DNA of 64,000 nucleotides from Davidsoniella eucalypti (Eukaryota; Ascomycota; Sordariomycetes; Microascales; Ceratocystidaceae): contig RMBW01000018.1 of NCBI GenBank assembly GCA_004009845.1, forward strand, positions 349,289 through 413,288. The letters are read 5' to 3'. Positions within the stretch are counted from its first letter, which is position 1, and every line of letters starts with the position of its first letter. The notes under the pieces were generated by a model. The model worked only from the letters and a program-made list of their open reading frames with translations, searched no databases and had not been told where the DNA came from. Position numbers and translations under genes: made by a program. Shown here piece after piece: positions 37,332 to 47,100 of this stretch.

Positions 37332-39335
37332 GATGGTATTTAGGGTCTGTGATATGTCGCGCGGTATTATCGTTCCCGTATGTAATTCGCTGGATCACTG
37401 TTGTTGCTATCAAACCAAGAGCGACTTCTGCTCACGTTGAATGTGTTGACGACTGGTGTTCTGATATATTGTTTTCTCTTGTCAGATATCGATCGGGAAT
37501 AGAGGGCGCACGGTAGTAGGTCAGGAGTTATTATATAGATATAAAGAAGAAAAGAAACGAAAGAAGAGAAAAGAAAAGTGTGGCACTGGCGTGCAAAGGG
37601 AGAAAAAGAAGGCTGGTTGCTTCTACTGTCCCTTTCCCGATGTTGAATTGCTGGCGATGGTTTGTCCAAGTCGAACCTTTTCTCTCCTCTGAATTCATAG
37701 GCTTAAAACCCCAAACAAAGCTTAGGGAGGCTAGAGGATGAAGAAGAAGGGAAGGAAGGTTATTGTCTCGGCTCGTGATTTATCGCGAAAGATGGAAGAA
37801 GAGGAGCGGCCGGCGGCTGAGTAAGCCAGAAAAATAATATAATAAATGGTGGGTGAGGCACGAGAAGCTAGAACAAGATAAGGAAAGAAAAGGGACTGCT
37901 CATTACAAAACGCAGCAATACACGGAGAGAAGAATATCAGCTCTGCGATTAAAATATTTGCAATTATAATCTCTGCGCATCCAAGGTTCCAAACACTAAA
38001 GATCTCAGAAATGCGCCTGCTTGTCTCGTTTTTCTTTGGGGGGCGGACGTCTGAACTAGGAGCTAGCCTGAAGTGGCCTGGGGGGGGATCTGATCCAGTT
38101 TAGTACGTAGCTAGTCGTACATATAGACTAATATGGTATATGATAGCAGGCAACAAAATATCCAAGTCTGGCGCGGCTCCGTTGAAGCAGCCGAGAATCC
38201 GAGCGAGCGTTCACCAAGAGAAGAAAATATCGGCAAAAAAGGGAAAAAGAACACTGCCGAGATGAATTGGCGACAGAGAGAGAAGAGGCAATCGATGAGG
38301 GCAAAAAATGGCCTTTTTGTACAGACAGCATCACGATAATAAATATTGGAGGTTGAGTGGAATTTGGAGTGGACCAAACAACAGAAAAATAAACAAGAAA
38401 TAATATGACGGAATTTTGTTTTCTGTAACTTCCGTTCTATCTATGGTGCAACTCGCAACTCCACCAAAATCTGAACTTGAGATGCTGCCTAGTTTCTGAT
38501 ACCACTCAAAAGCTATTGAAAGAAACAATTTGAATCATAAGAACGCTCAGGTCTTGTCTGTAAATCATGATGCCTTGCAGCCAGCCAAATCCAATCTAGC
38601 AGCAATGATATTTAACGGTTCCTTCCACCCCATCGTTCAGGCATGTCAGTCAGTCAAGCTCCTATTTTTTAATATCTTGACTAGCAGCTAAATTATTCCT
38701 CTCTCGCCTAATTCCCATCGTTGATCAACTTTCATTAACTCTTCGTTTGTTCCCCTGTTGGTGGAGTTCGCTAGCACGTGGGGGAAAGAATAATAGTAGG
38801 CCGGGTGCTGAAAAACAGTCTTTTGTTTTTTAAGCTTTTCTTGTGGCGTCCATTTCTTTCGCCGCCACACAAAGCACCAGTCAAACTCCCGCTGTGGCGT
38901 CAGCTGTCACCTTTCCTTTTTCTTATTAGTGCCTCGTTTTCTTGGCTTGTTTCGCTGTGCTTCCACAAGCATCTTCGTTCAATAAACGAGCTAGGTTCAT
39001 TCTGCATTCGGCTTGTGACAGCTACTTTACCTAGTACAGTATCTTGGCTGCTTCGGCTCTACTGTCTCCCGCATTCATCAGACCACCCAGTCTTTTGCTT
39101 TGTCTGGTGCTTCGTATCCTGCTTGCAAATCTCGCTCTTCTTCTTTCAACTGCATCTCAATTTCTTGTCTTGTGATTCTCTAGCCAAGAAAGACACCAAA
39201 CAAGAAAAACATCAAACACATCAAGTACGCACCCATACGCCACTAAACAGTCTAGCGGCAGGCAGCACCTTATTCTACCATCTACATAGTTGTATCCGTC
39301 ACATACCAAATAAAGCCACTTACACATCCTCCATA
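37332..39335. other. Divergent intergenic region
   Basis: These 2 kb separate the NIPA gene (minus) and the 298-residue gene (plus). A CACGTG E-box lies at 38775-38780. From about 38780 the plus strand is pyrimidine-rich with CT and TTTTC runs, as in many fungal promoters and leaders. The downstream gene's frame is open back to 38778, but no ATG occurs in it before 39336. Confidence 0.55.
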
Positions 39336-40229
39336 ATGCTCTGGGACATCTTCACCTCTACCGGCGAGCCAGCCTATACGCTCGCCTGGTCCTTCTTCTT
39401 CCATAACTCGCCATACTCGCCTCTCCTCCTCGGCCATCTTCGCCAGCCAATCCCGAACGATCTCCCCACCACCTTCGCCATCAACCCCGACAGCAACCCA
39501 TTCACCTTTTGCGATGCCTTCGAAGACCTCCTCGCCACATCCGCTTCCCAGCCGATGCTGTCAACCCAGACTCGCATCGACATGCGCACCATGATGCGCC
39601 AAGTCTTCCCTCAAGGCGAGCCTCCTTCGTTCTGGCTTAAACGCCTCGACTCCGCCGGTCTGTTGGCCCCAAACTCTCGCAACTTTTTGGTCCCTGATGA
39701 ACGTGATATCCATCAGTTCGGAAACTCCAGTCTAGCTGCTGATGCTGGTCTTCTTGGTCCGACCAACTCCTCTTCTTCGAGTACCCTGGACCATGTCGAG
39801 ACTTTTCGTCAGGACTTTGCACGTGCCATGCTGCCTTCAGACGAAGACTTGAAAAAGGCCACTGAAGCTTTCGATGAGCTGGCCGCTTCTTGGTCATCTG
39901 CTGTCGACTCTGGTGCTAAATCGTTCACTACATTTTTCGATATGATGCAGAATGGGACAGCTTCCTTCTCTTCTAATTTCAATATGACCAACAAGACCAA
40001 AGGCTCTGTGGAAGTCGAGCGTCTCTCGCCTGTTGGCAAAACAAAGACTGTGGAATCTAAGGATGAGTATATTGATTGGATGGGCATGTTGCATACTAAG
40101 ACTACTGTCAAGACTATCGATGATAACGGTCGTGTCGTAAGCAGCCGCTCTAATTGGAGTATGACCAATAACTACGACGAAGAGAAGTACAAACACCTTA
40201 AAGATGCCAAAAAGCCAAAGGACTGGTGA
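39336..40229 (+). CDS. Conserved-looking hypothetical protein, 298 residues
   Basis: The first in-frame ATG is at 39336 (MLWDIFTSTG). It is a single exon, and GC-rich third positions support real coding. I do not recognise a family. The N-terminal half is rich in aromatic residues and Pro (PYSPLLLGHLRQPIP, NPFTFCDAFEDLL). A Ser-rich linker follows near residue 150, then a helical, acidic segment (DEDLKKATEAFDELAASWSS). The C-terminal ~80 residues alternate charged and hydrophobic residues like a beta-rich domain (KTVESKDEYIDWMGMLHTK, then DDNGRVVSS). No signal peptide or membrane helix is evident. It is likely cytosolic or mitochondria-associated, but this is a guess. TTAGGGTT occurs 7 bases after the stop. 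Confidence 0.8.
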   Translation: MLWDIFTSTGEPAYTLAWSFFFHNSPYSPLLLGHLRQPIPNDLPTTFAINPDSNPFTFCDAFEDLLATSASQPMLSTQTRIDMRTMMRQVFPQGEPPSFWLKRLDSAGLLAPNSRNFLVPDERDIHQFGNSSLAADAGLLGPTNSSSSSTLDHVETFRQDFARAMLPSDEDLKKATEAFDELAASWSSAVDSGAKSFTTFFDMMQNGTASFSSNFNMTNKTKGSVEVERLSPVGKTKTVESKDEYIDWMGMLHTKTTVKTIDDNGRVVSSRSNWSMTNNYDEEKYKHLKDAKKPKDW

Positions 40230-40725
40230 GTGTCGTTAGGGTTGGGCTTAACTCATGATGAACCATACTAGACCCTTTATCAACAAGGGATTTGGCACAT
40301 CAAACAATTTTCTCTTTTCCAACACATTCATGCATCTTCATAGCGAGCCTTCTCTTTATTTCTTCCTTAGTTTACTGTGTTGTATCTACATGGTATATTG
40401 TATAATAATGATAACCTTTTTTTTTTGAATTTAAAAATTAAGTTTTTTTATACCTTGTTATCTTTATCTTGTATATTAGTTAAAAAAGTACCTTTCAAAA
40501 ATTTACAGAAGCTAGTATGTAAATCCTGATATGTGAGCCTAGAAAGGCGTGTAAAAATCGTAGTCTCGTCATGATATCGATCATATCATATCCTTATTTA
40601 AGCCTGCGCCTGACCAGCCCTGTAACAAAACCACCTTGGTATCATGTTTATCCAACCTGCTGATTTATGTCGCCTAGTATTATTTGTATATAGTATGTTA
40701 CCACCCAACCAACACGCCAACCTAA
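40230..40725. other. Intergenic region between convergent 3' ends
   Basis: AT-rich sequence with T runs and several TAT-rich stretches. It probably holds the 3' UTRs and polyadenylation signals of the genes on both sides. No gene is seen. Confidence 0.6.
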
Positions 40726-43700
40726 TCAATCCATAGCACTGGCATCGGCTTCTGACATCATGGTCATCTCGGTATCCTCGTTTTTGGCGATCACAGTCCC
40801 ATCGCTTTCACCGCCTTCGTCGTACTCCTCATTCTTTACAGAGACTGCAGACCTAGACGCAATGCTGCTATCGTCGACGCCTAGTTTCTCAACTCCGCTC
40901 AAGATTGATGCACTGCGACTGGGTGCCTTGGTCGTCTTTTCGCCTAGAGAGTTCACAATCTTGCCAAGTGAGACATGCAACTTGTATAGCGAGTTCTTGC
41001 TCGATGTGTCTATAAGCAGATTGTTCTCGACAGCCTCAGAAACTTCCTGAAACAAATCACGTAGCTTGTCCTCTGAGGCAATAGGCGAAATATATAGCTT
41101 TCCTAGCAACGGGCCTAGAGTCTTCCTCTCATCCTCTGTTTGAAAGCCGTTAGGTATAGTTCAAATTATGAATTGTGGACATATATATGTGTGAACTTAC
41201 TACTCATGTTGGAGTTGAGACGCTCTAATATATCAAAGGCGAACTCAAGATGGGCGTCACCTGCAACGTGCTTCTTGTCGCCTTCACCCTCGGACTGAGG
41301 GTTGTAGCACTTTCTGGGATCGATCCAATCTACGAGACAAGAGCCGATTGTACCCGTGCTAACCATCTCATCGCCAACTTCTGCGTCGTCGTCATCCTCA
41401 TATGCATCCCTGATGTTGTATAAGGAATGTAGTGCATCAAGTGCGATGCTGCGAACCAAGTCCTGGTTTTCCGACCTTGAGAAGCAGAATACGGGTAGGA
41501 AGTAGTTTAGTGCTTGGCGTACACCTTGATTTTCAGCGCTAGATGGATCAAAGTAGGTGATAATAAGTGTCTTTAGGAGCTCGGAAGCTACATCTGGATC
41601 AGTGACAACTTGGGCTAAGAGAAGCTTTGATGTCGCTAAGACGGCGGCAGCCTGGACTTCTGGAGCGCGGTTGCCTAACTTGAGTGCCCGTACATACACT
41701 TTTAATAGCGTAGGGTTAGATGTCAGAAGTTGGGCGCCATGGACATTGAGGATATCGGTCAGAATTTGAAGCGCGGTGATCTGGAGGGCAGAGTGTCCCT
41801 TGCTGAAGAAATGCATGAATAGAGTCAGATTCTCCTCAGCAAGTGCCTTGTCCAGCAAAGCACAGAGTCCCAGACAGACAAGGCCGCGCTCACGTACAGG
41901 AGCCTCGTGACTTCTCACAGCAGGAACAACGAGATTGTTGAGCATAGCAACTAGATGGTCGTTCTTCTGTAGACTGCCACTAACATTAGTCAGCATACAT
42001 TGGACAATGTGTAGGCATTTCATGTTGACGACGATCTCCTTGATTGCCTTGGCCTGAGCCTCTTCTTCGCTGATAGAGTTGCCCTCATCATCTTCACGGT
42101 CAGCTCTAGGGCGCGTTGAACCAGCACGGTTGCTACCAACTTCTGATTGGGCAGAATGGAAGCTCTCGTCTGCATCTTGTTGTAGGTCCTCGTCGACAAT
42201 GGTATCGTGGACATCAGCGACAGCTTCGAGCACGACGCTGCAGAACTCTCGTTCTCCGGCCGCATCTGGGGCACAGATATCTCGTAAGACCTCTACAATT
42301 AGTTTGGTGATGTCGTCGGGGATTTCAGGGATTGAAAGCGTTTGGCGAAGAAGTGCGAACATCTTGCGACGACCGACTTCATCTGAATAGTCAAGTGTCA
42401 GAGCAATGCGCAGAATTTGTTCGACGATAAACTCCTGTTCAATGGTATCTTCTTCTTCGTCTTCATTTTCGTTTTCCGTGACACGTTTGATAGCCTCGAG
42501 TAGCGCGTTGACATATTTTTCCAAGTAGAATGCAAGACGAGTGACCTCGGGGAGTTTCTCCTCAACCAGGTACTCATATTTACTATTGCAACGACAGAAA
42601 TCATTGAAGGTGCGAGCCATAAACACGCTTTCTGCCGACAGAGTTTCCCAGAAGCTGTCGTCGAAGTACATAGCTTCGCGGTAGTCTGGCCTTCCATCCC
42701 AAAATCCCTTCATGGCTTCAATAGCAACTCCATTTTCTTCGCCAGAGTTGATAACATCGATACGCTCAAGCAACTCCTGAAGTCCATCAACGCTGGGAAC
42801 GGGTGCAGGTGGAGGTGCGTCGGGATCCTCTGGTTGTTCTTGGTTGGCAGCTGCGCAGTCCTCGATCCATCGTTCACGGAACAGCTTACTGGCTGCCTTG
42901 CGCACGTTTTCATCTCTATCCCGTAGACCCCAACGCAGAAGCTTTTCACGCATGCTCAAGGAGAGATGGCGGAAGTCGCCGAGAGCAGGAAGGAGACGGG
43001 AATAGACTGCTCTGCGGGTGAGGGCATCTTGGTCACGGGCTCTTTCTAGTAGATATGGAAGTGTGGTGGGTAGGATGGGGAGGTTGACCAGCAGTGAGCG
43101 CCGCACTTCTGCGCTGGGGTCATTTTGGAGTAGATCTAGGAGCTTGCCAAGGAGGCCGGCACTGATGTCATTGTCTCCATCCTCGTCGGAGTTTTCAGCA
43201 CCATCACCACCGTTTCCGGCCAAGCGCGTTAGACCAAGCACGGCCTGGGATCTAACCATTGACTCTTTGTCACGAATTCGCTTAAGTAGGACGTGGCGAA
43301 GTTTGCGGAATAGGTCATCGTCGATGGCGTCTAGGGAGTTGACGACCTGTGAAACTAGCTGGGTGGCACGGAACCGTACGTACTTGTCCTTGGCAACAGT
43401 ATGCGGCATGATGCTCTCGAGCAACTTAGTCGTGAGTCTGGTAGCTGGCGTCTCGGGCATGACACTGGCGTCTTCCTCGACTTCGTCCATGGCGATCTCG
43501 CTGTCCTTCTCGCTGGCATGGCGCAAGAACAGGCCTATGAAGCGTATCGACTTTTCACCAACACTTTCGGATTTTCTGATGGGCAGAACGCGCAAAACGC
43601 AGCGGATAAACTCGGCGTTGAAGGTTTCCTCGTCAAAATCGTGCGCAGAGGAACCCTTCTTGGGGTCGACAGGCTCATAGCAGCATGCCTCGTGGATCTT

Positions 43701-43892
43701 GCGCAGGCTGATGACGAACTTGCGGTGCGAGGCTGTGGTGCGCTGGGCATCACGGAAGATGGCGCAGATCTGCGGTCTCAAGTCGTTTGCGGGTGCCTCT
43801 TCCGGGATCTCGACGTGGTTTTGAGCTTGTGCGGACCGGGAAGCCGCGGACCGGGAGCCGGCCGGCTTGCGGGTTGAGCCCCTGGGAGGCAT
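40726..43892 (-). CDS. YCG1: Condensin complex subunit 3 (Ycg1/Cnd3, CAP-G type)
   Basis: Two exons (43892-41201 and 41135-40726) join over a 65-bp intron (GTAAGT donor, CAG acceptor), with the split codon read as Lys in NSNMSKDERKTLG. The product has 1033 residues, close to the yeast protein's 1035. The subunit is the HEAT-repeat protein of condensin that binds the kleisin and anchors DNA during mitotic chromosome compaction. Visible are an N-terminal basic stretch (PPRGSTRKPAG), HEAT-like helices from about residue 30 (ICAIFRDAQRTTASHRKF), a central acidic linker (near 480 and 590-625), and the conserved Cnd3 C-terminal region (NMKCLHIVQCMLTNVSG, then ERGLVCLGLCALLD). The first in-frame ATG (MPPRG) is used; codons further upstream have only TTG. 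The gene is divergent from Nop4, sharing a 514-bp promoter region. Confidence 0.95.
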
Positions 43893-44406
43893 GAGGGGCA
43901 GTGTATATATAGATAGGTTCAAAGGGACTAGGGCGGATTGTGATGCTGATGAGGCGAGATGGTCGAATTGAATTGTGGGCGACGTGACAGAACCTATCGC
44001 TAAATCAGCTGCATGGCAATGGAGAAAGATGCTAGCTAGGCGTTGATTGATGGTTGGCTAGTTGGTCTTTGTAGAGCTGCATCACTTGCTGATTGTTTTT
44101 TAGTTGCACTAAGGCCCCTCCTTGTTTTTTTACCTGTGTTTACATACTGCCACTTTGGGTCTAGTACCCCACTAGCTTAATGCTCAGTCGGCAGAACTGC
44201 GGCAGATTCGATAATGAAATTATTCTTATCGATCAAAAAAATTACAGGAAAGCGCATTATCTTGGCTAGCAAGTGATGGTATTTTTCTTGTATTGGCTGT
44301 TTATTTTCCCTTGAAAGCATCGCAGGGTAAATTTGACATCCGATCCACGACTACTTTTGCCATTTCCTTTCAATTTAGTAATAGTCTGAGTTACTATTCT
44401 TATATA
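43893..44406. promoter_or_regulatory. Shared bidirectional promoter region, condensin / Nop4
   Basis: Only 514 bp separate the start codons of two divergent housekeeping genes. The interval must contain both promoters and leaders. It is AT-rich toward Nop4 with T runs near 44090-44135. No specific factor site was assigned. Confidence 0.6.
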
Positions 44407-46764
44407 ATGGTCGATTCCAAGCCCGCCGGCGCCAAGCGCCAACGTCGTGACGACGACGAGTTCGCCATTGAAGATGCTCCCATCACGAAGACCTCGGCTG
44501 CCAACGGTGGATCTACCAACAAACGCCAGCGTCTAGGCGACTCCCGATCGCTCTTCGTCCGTTCTCTGCCGCCGACTGCCACAAGCGAGAGTCTGACCGA
44601 GTTCTTTTCTCAACACTACCCCGTCAAGCATGCCGTCGTGGTCACAGACCCTTCCACCAAGGAGTCCCGTGGCTACGGTTTCGTTACTCTTGCCGATGCC
44701 GATGATACCAAGGATGCCCAGGTCAAGCTCAACAATACAGCTTGGGAGAACCGCAAGCTACGCATTGAGGTTGCCGAGGTCAGAAAGCGTAAGGGTGGTT
44801 CTGCCGACAATGGACTTGCTGAGGCCAAGACCAAACGCTTGGCCGAGCAGGAAGAGGCCCGCCGCCCTCCCAAAATGATCATCCGCAACCTTCCGTGGAG
44901 TATCAAGAAGTCTGATCAGCTAGCTAAGCTCTTCTCTGGCTTTGGCAAGGTCAAGTTTGCCGACGTACCAAATGACAAGGGCAAGCTGTCTGGTTTCGGC
45001 TTCGTCACCATGCGTGGCCGCAAGAACGCCGAGAAGGCGATGGCTGCCATTAACGGCAAAGAAGTCGATGGCCGTACGATCGCTGTTGATTGGGCAGTCA
45101 ACAAAGAAGACTACCAGAAGCAGTTGCAAGACGAGTCAAAGCAGCGCAAGGATGAGAAGGCCAAGGCTAAAGATGCCCGCAAACAAGCCAATGGCAGCAA
45201 GGACAAGAATGATGAAAAGGACGACGAGGACGAATTTACCGGAATGACCGAGGCTGAGCGTGATGTAGCCATGTTCATGAAAAACACCGAACTTGAGTCT
45301 GAGAAGGAAGGCTCTTCTGATGAGGACGAGGATGATGAAGACGACGAAGATGAAGATGACGAGACCAAGGACCTCCAAGTCGATGACGATGACTGGGAGG
45401 AAGATGAAGAGGGAGAAAAGCCACAAAAGAGAATCACAGACAACTCTTCGACCGTGTTCGTTCGCAACCTACCGTTCACCGCCACCGACGAAACTGTCAA
45501 AACCTTCTTCACCTCTTTTGGAGCAGTCCGCTATGCTCGTGTCGTCATGGACAGAGCTACCGATCGTCCTGCCGGCACCGGCTTTGTCTGCTTCTACAAC
45601 GTCGACGACAGTGTTGCTTGCGCCAAGGCCGCGCCCCACATTGCCGCCGCACCCGCCCACCTATCCAAGAATGCCCGCAAGTCAATTCTAACCGACGAAT
45701 CCGCCGATCCAGATGGCAAGTACACTATGGACGGCCGTATCCTACAAGTCACTCAAGCTGTCAGCAAGAACGAAGCAACCCGGATGACTGCTGAGGGCGC
45801 GCAATCGCGCCGCGAAAAGGACAAGCGTCATCTCTTCCTACTCAACGAAGGTACCCTAGATCAGCGCTCGTCGCTTTACAAGGCTCTACCTCCCTCGGAG
45901 ATCAAGATGCGCGAAGCCAGCGCTGGTCAGCGCAAGAAGCTCGTACAGAACAACCCCATGCTTCACATCTCACTAACACGTCTGGCTGTGCGTAATCTTC
46001 CCAAGGGCATGGGCTCCAAGGAGCTCAAGCTGCTGGCACGTGAAGCTGTTGTCGGGTTCGCAACGGAAGTCAAAGAGGGTCGTCGCGAGCCACTCTCCAA
46101 GGAAGAGAAGTCACGTGGCGTCGCCGAGGCTCGGGAAGCCGAGATGTCACGCAAGGCTCGTGGCAGAGGTGTGATCAAGCAAGTCAAGATTGAGTTCGAA
46201 AGCTCCGACGGTTCCAAGATGCCCGAGAAGGAGGGCGCCCGCAGCCGTGGTTACGGTTTCGTCGAATACTCCTCTCATCGCTGGGCACTCATGGGTCTTC
46301 GTTACCTCAACGGACACCAAGTCACCGACAGCGAAGGCCGTTCAAAGCGTCTCATCGTCGAGTTCGCCATCGAGAACGCTCAAGTCGTTGCTCGTAGAGC
46401 TACCCAGGCACGCAACCAGATACGTGCCAACCAGGCTTCCGTAACTGGCGAAAGCAATGACAACAACAAAAACGGCAAGAATGGCAAAGACGGAAAACCT
46501 AGCTTCGGAAAGAGAGATGGCAAGTTTGGCAACCGTCCAGCTGGAAAGTTCGGTAGAAGAGACGACAACCGTCCAGCTGGGAAATTCGGTAGAAGAGACG
46601 ACAACCGTTCAGGTGGTAGATCTTCAGGCGGCAAGTTTGACCGCAAGAGAAGCGACGAAACTCCTCGTAAGCAGGACGACACAAAAGACCATCTACGCGG
46701 CAAGGTCATTGCTAGGAAAATGGTCATGCGTAAGAAGAAAAAGGCTATGCGTGCTGGAAAGTAA
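44407..46764 (+). CDS. NOP4: Nucleolar RRM protein Nop4 (RBM28 homologue)
   Basis: This single-exon gene encodes 785 residues. Nop4 is an essential nucleolar factor in early 60S pre-ribosome assembly and 27S rRNA processing. Four RRM domains are visible: RRM1 near residue 49 (LFVRSL, RGYGFVTL), RRM2 near 155 (MIIRNLPWSI, SGFGFVTM), RRM3 near 347 (VFVRNLPFTA, GTGFVCFY) and a divergent RRM4 from about 520 (LAVRNLP, with RGYGFVEY after a long basic insert). A Lys-rich then acidic Asp/Glu stretch (about 240-340) separates RRM2 and RRM3. The tail is rich in Lys, Arg and Gly with a 12-residue duplication (see repeat at 46526-46606). The start is the first ATG of MVDSKPAG; the frame remains open upstream without a better start. 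Confidence 0.95.
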   Translation: MVDSKPAGAKRQRRDDDEFAIEDAPITKTSAANGGSTNKRQRLGDSRSLFVRSLPPTATSESLTEFFSQHYPVKHAVVVTDPSTKESRGYGFVTLADADDTKDAQVKLNNTAWENRKLRIEVAEVRKRKGGSADNGLAEAKTKRLAEQEEARRPPKMIIRNLPWSIKKSDQLAKLFSGFGKVKFADVPNDKGKLSGFGFVTMRGRKNAEKAMAAINGKEVDGRTIAVDWAVNKEDYQKQLQDESKQRKDEKAKAKDARKQANGSKDKNDEKDDEDEFTGMTEAERDVAMFMKNTELESEKEGSSDEDEDDEDDEDEDDETKDLQVDDDDWEEDEEGEKPQKRITDNSSTVFVRNLPFTATDETVKTFFTSFGAVRYARVVMDRATDRPAGTGFVCFYNVDDSVACAKAAPHIAAAPAHLSKNARKSILTDESADPDGKYTMDGRILQVTQAVSKNEATRMTAEGAQSRREKDKRHLFLLNEGTLDQRSSLYKALPPSEIKMREASAGQRKKLVQNNPMLHISLTRLAVRNLPKGMGSKELKLLAREAVVGFATEVKEGRREPLSKEEKSRGVAEAREAEMSRKARGRGVIKQVKIEFESSDGSKMPEKEGARSRGYGFVEYSSHRWALMGLRYLNGHQVTDSEGRSKRLIVEFAIENAQVVARRATQARNQIRANQASVTGESNDNNKNGKNGKDGKPSFGKRDGKFGNRPAGKFGRRDDNRPAGKFGRRDDNRSGGRSSGGKFDRKRSDETPRKQDDTKDHLRGKVIARKMVMRKKKKAMRAGK
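46526..46606 (+). repeat. 36-bp in-frame tandem duplication in the Nop4 tail
   Basis: The segment encoding NRPAGKFGRRDD is present twice in direct succession, with two silent base differences between copies. A partial third copy (NRSGG) follows. It extends the basic Gly/Arg-rich C-terminus. Confidence 0.85.
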
Positions 46765-47100
46765 AGGAACTTGGTTACGGTTATTTAGACGTTCAAGATT
46801 GTGGTCGAACAAAGTGATTTCGTTTTAATCATAAGTGGTCTTACTGGCATATATTTTTTGTATAGCTTTGCTGGCGTTAGGGTTTGGAAAAAGAAGAGGG
46901 TTCTGCACATTATAGCCCTTTGCTTTCACATTACTACTTGTTACAACATAAAAAACTACACTATATAGTACTCATTAATCTGCATTTTTTGTGTTTTCTT
47001 TGTTAAGTATGTAAAGGTGTATAAACCAAAATTTTGGACATATTATTTATTGCCAATGTATCACGATATGTGACGGTACTAGAGACAACGACTTATATAG
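46765..47100. other. Intergenic region between convergent genes
   Basis: This 336-bp AT-rich interval holds the 3' ends of Nop4 and Las21. TTAGGGTTT occurs at 46877. No gene is seen. Confidence 0.6.

Noticed and set aside
43018..43877. Plus-strand frames of 220 and 158 codons
   Set aside because: They are antisense to the condensin subunit gene.
45111..45512. Minus-strand 133-codon Ser-rich frame
   Set aside because: It is the complement of the acidic Asp/Glu repeat in Nop4.
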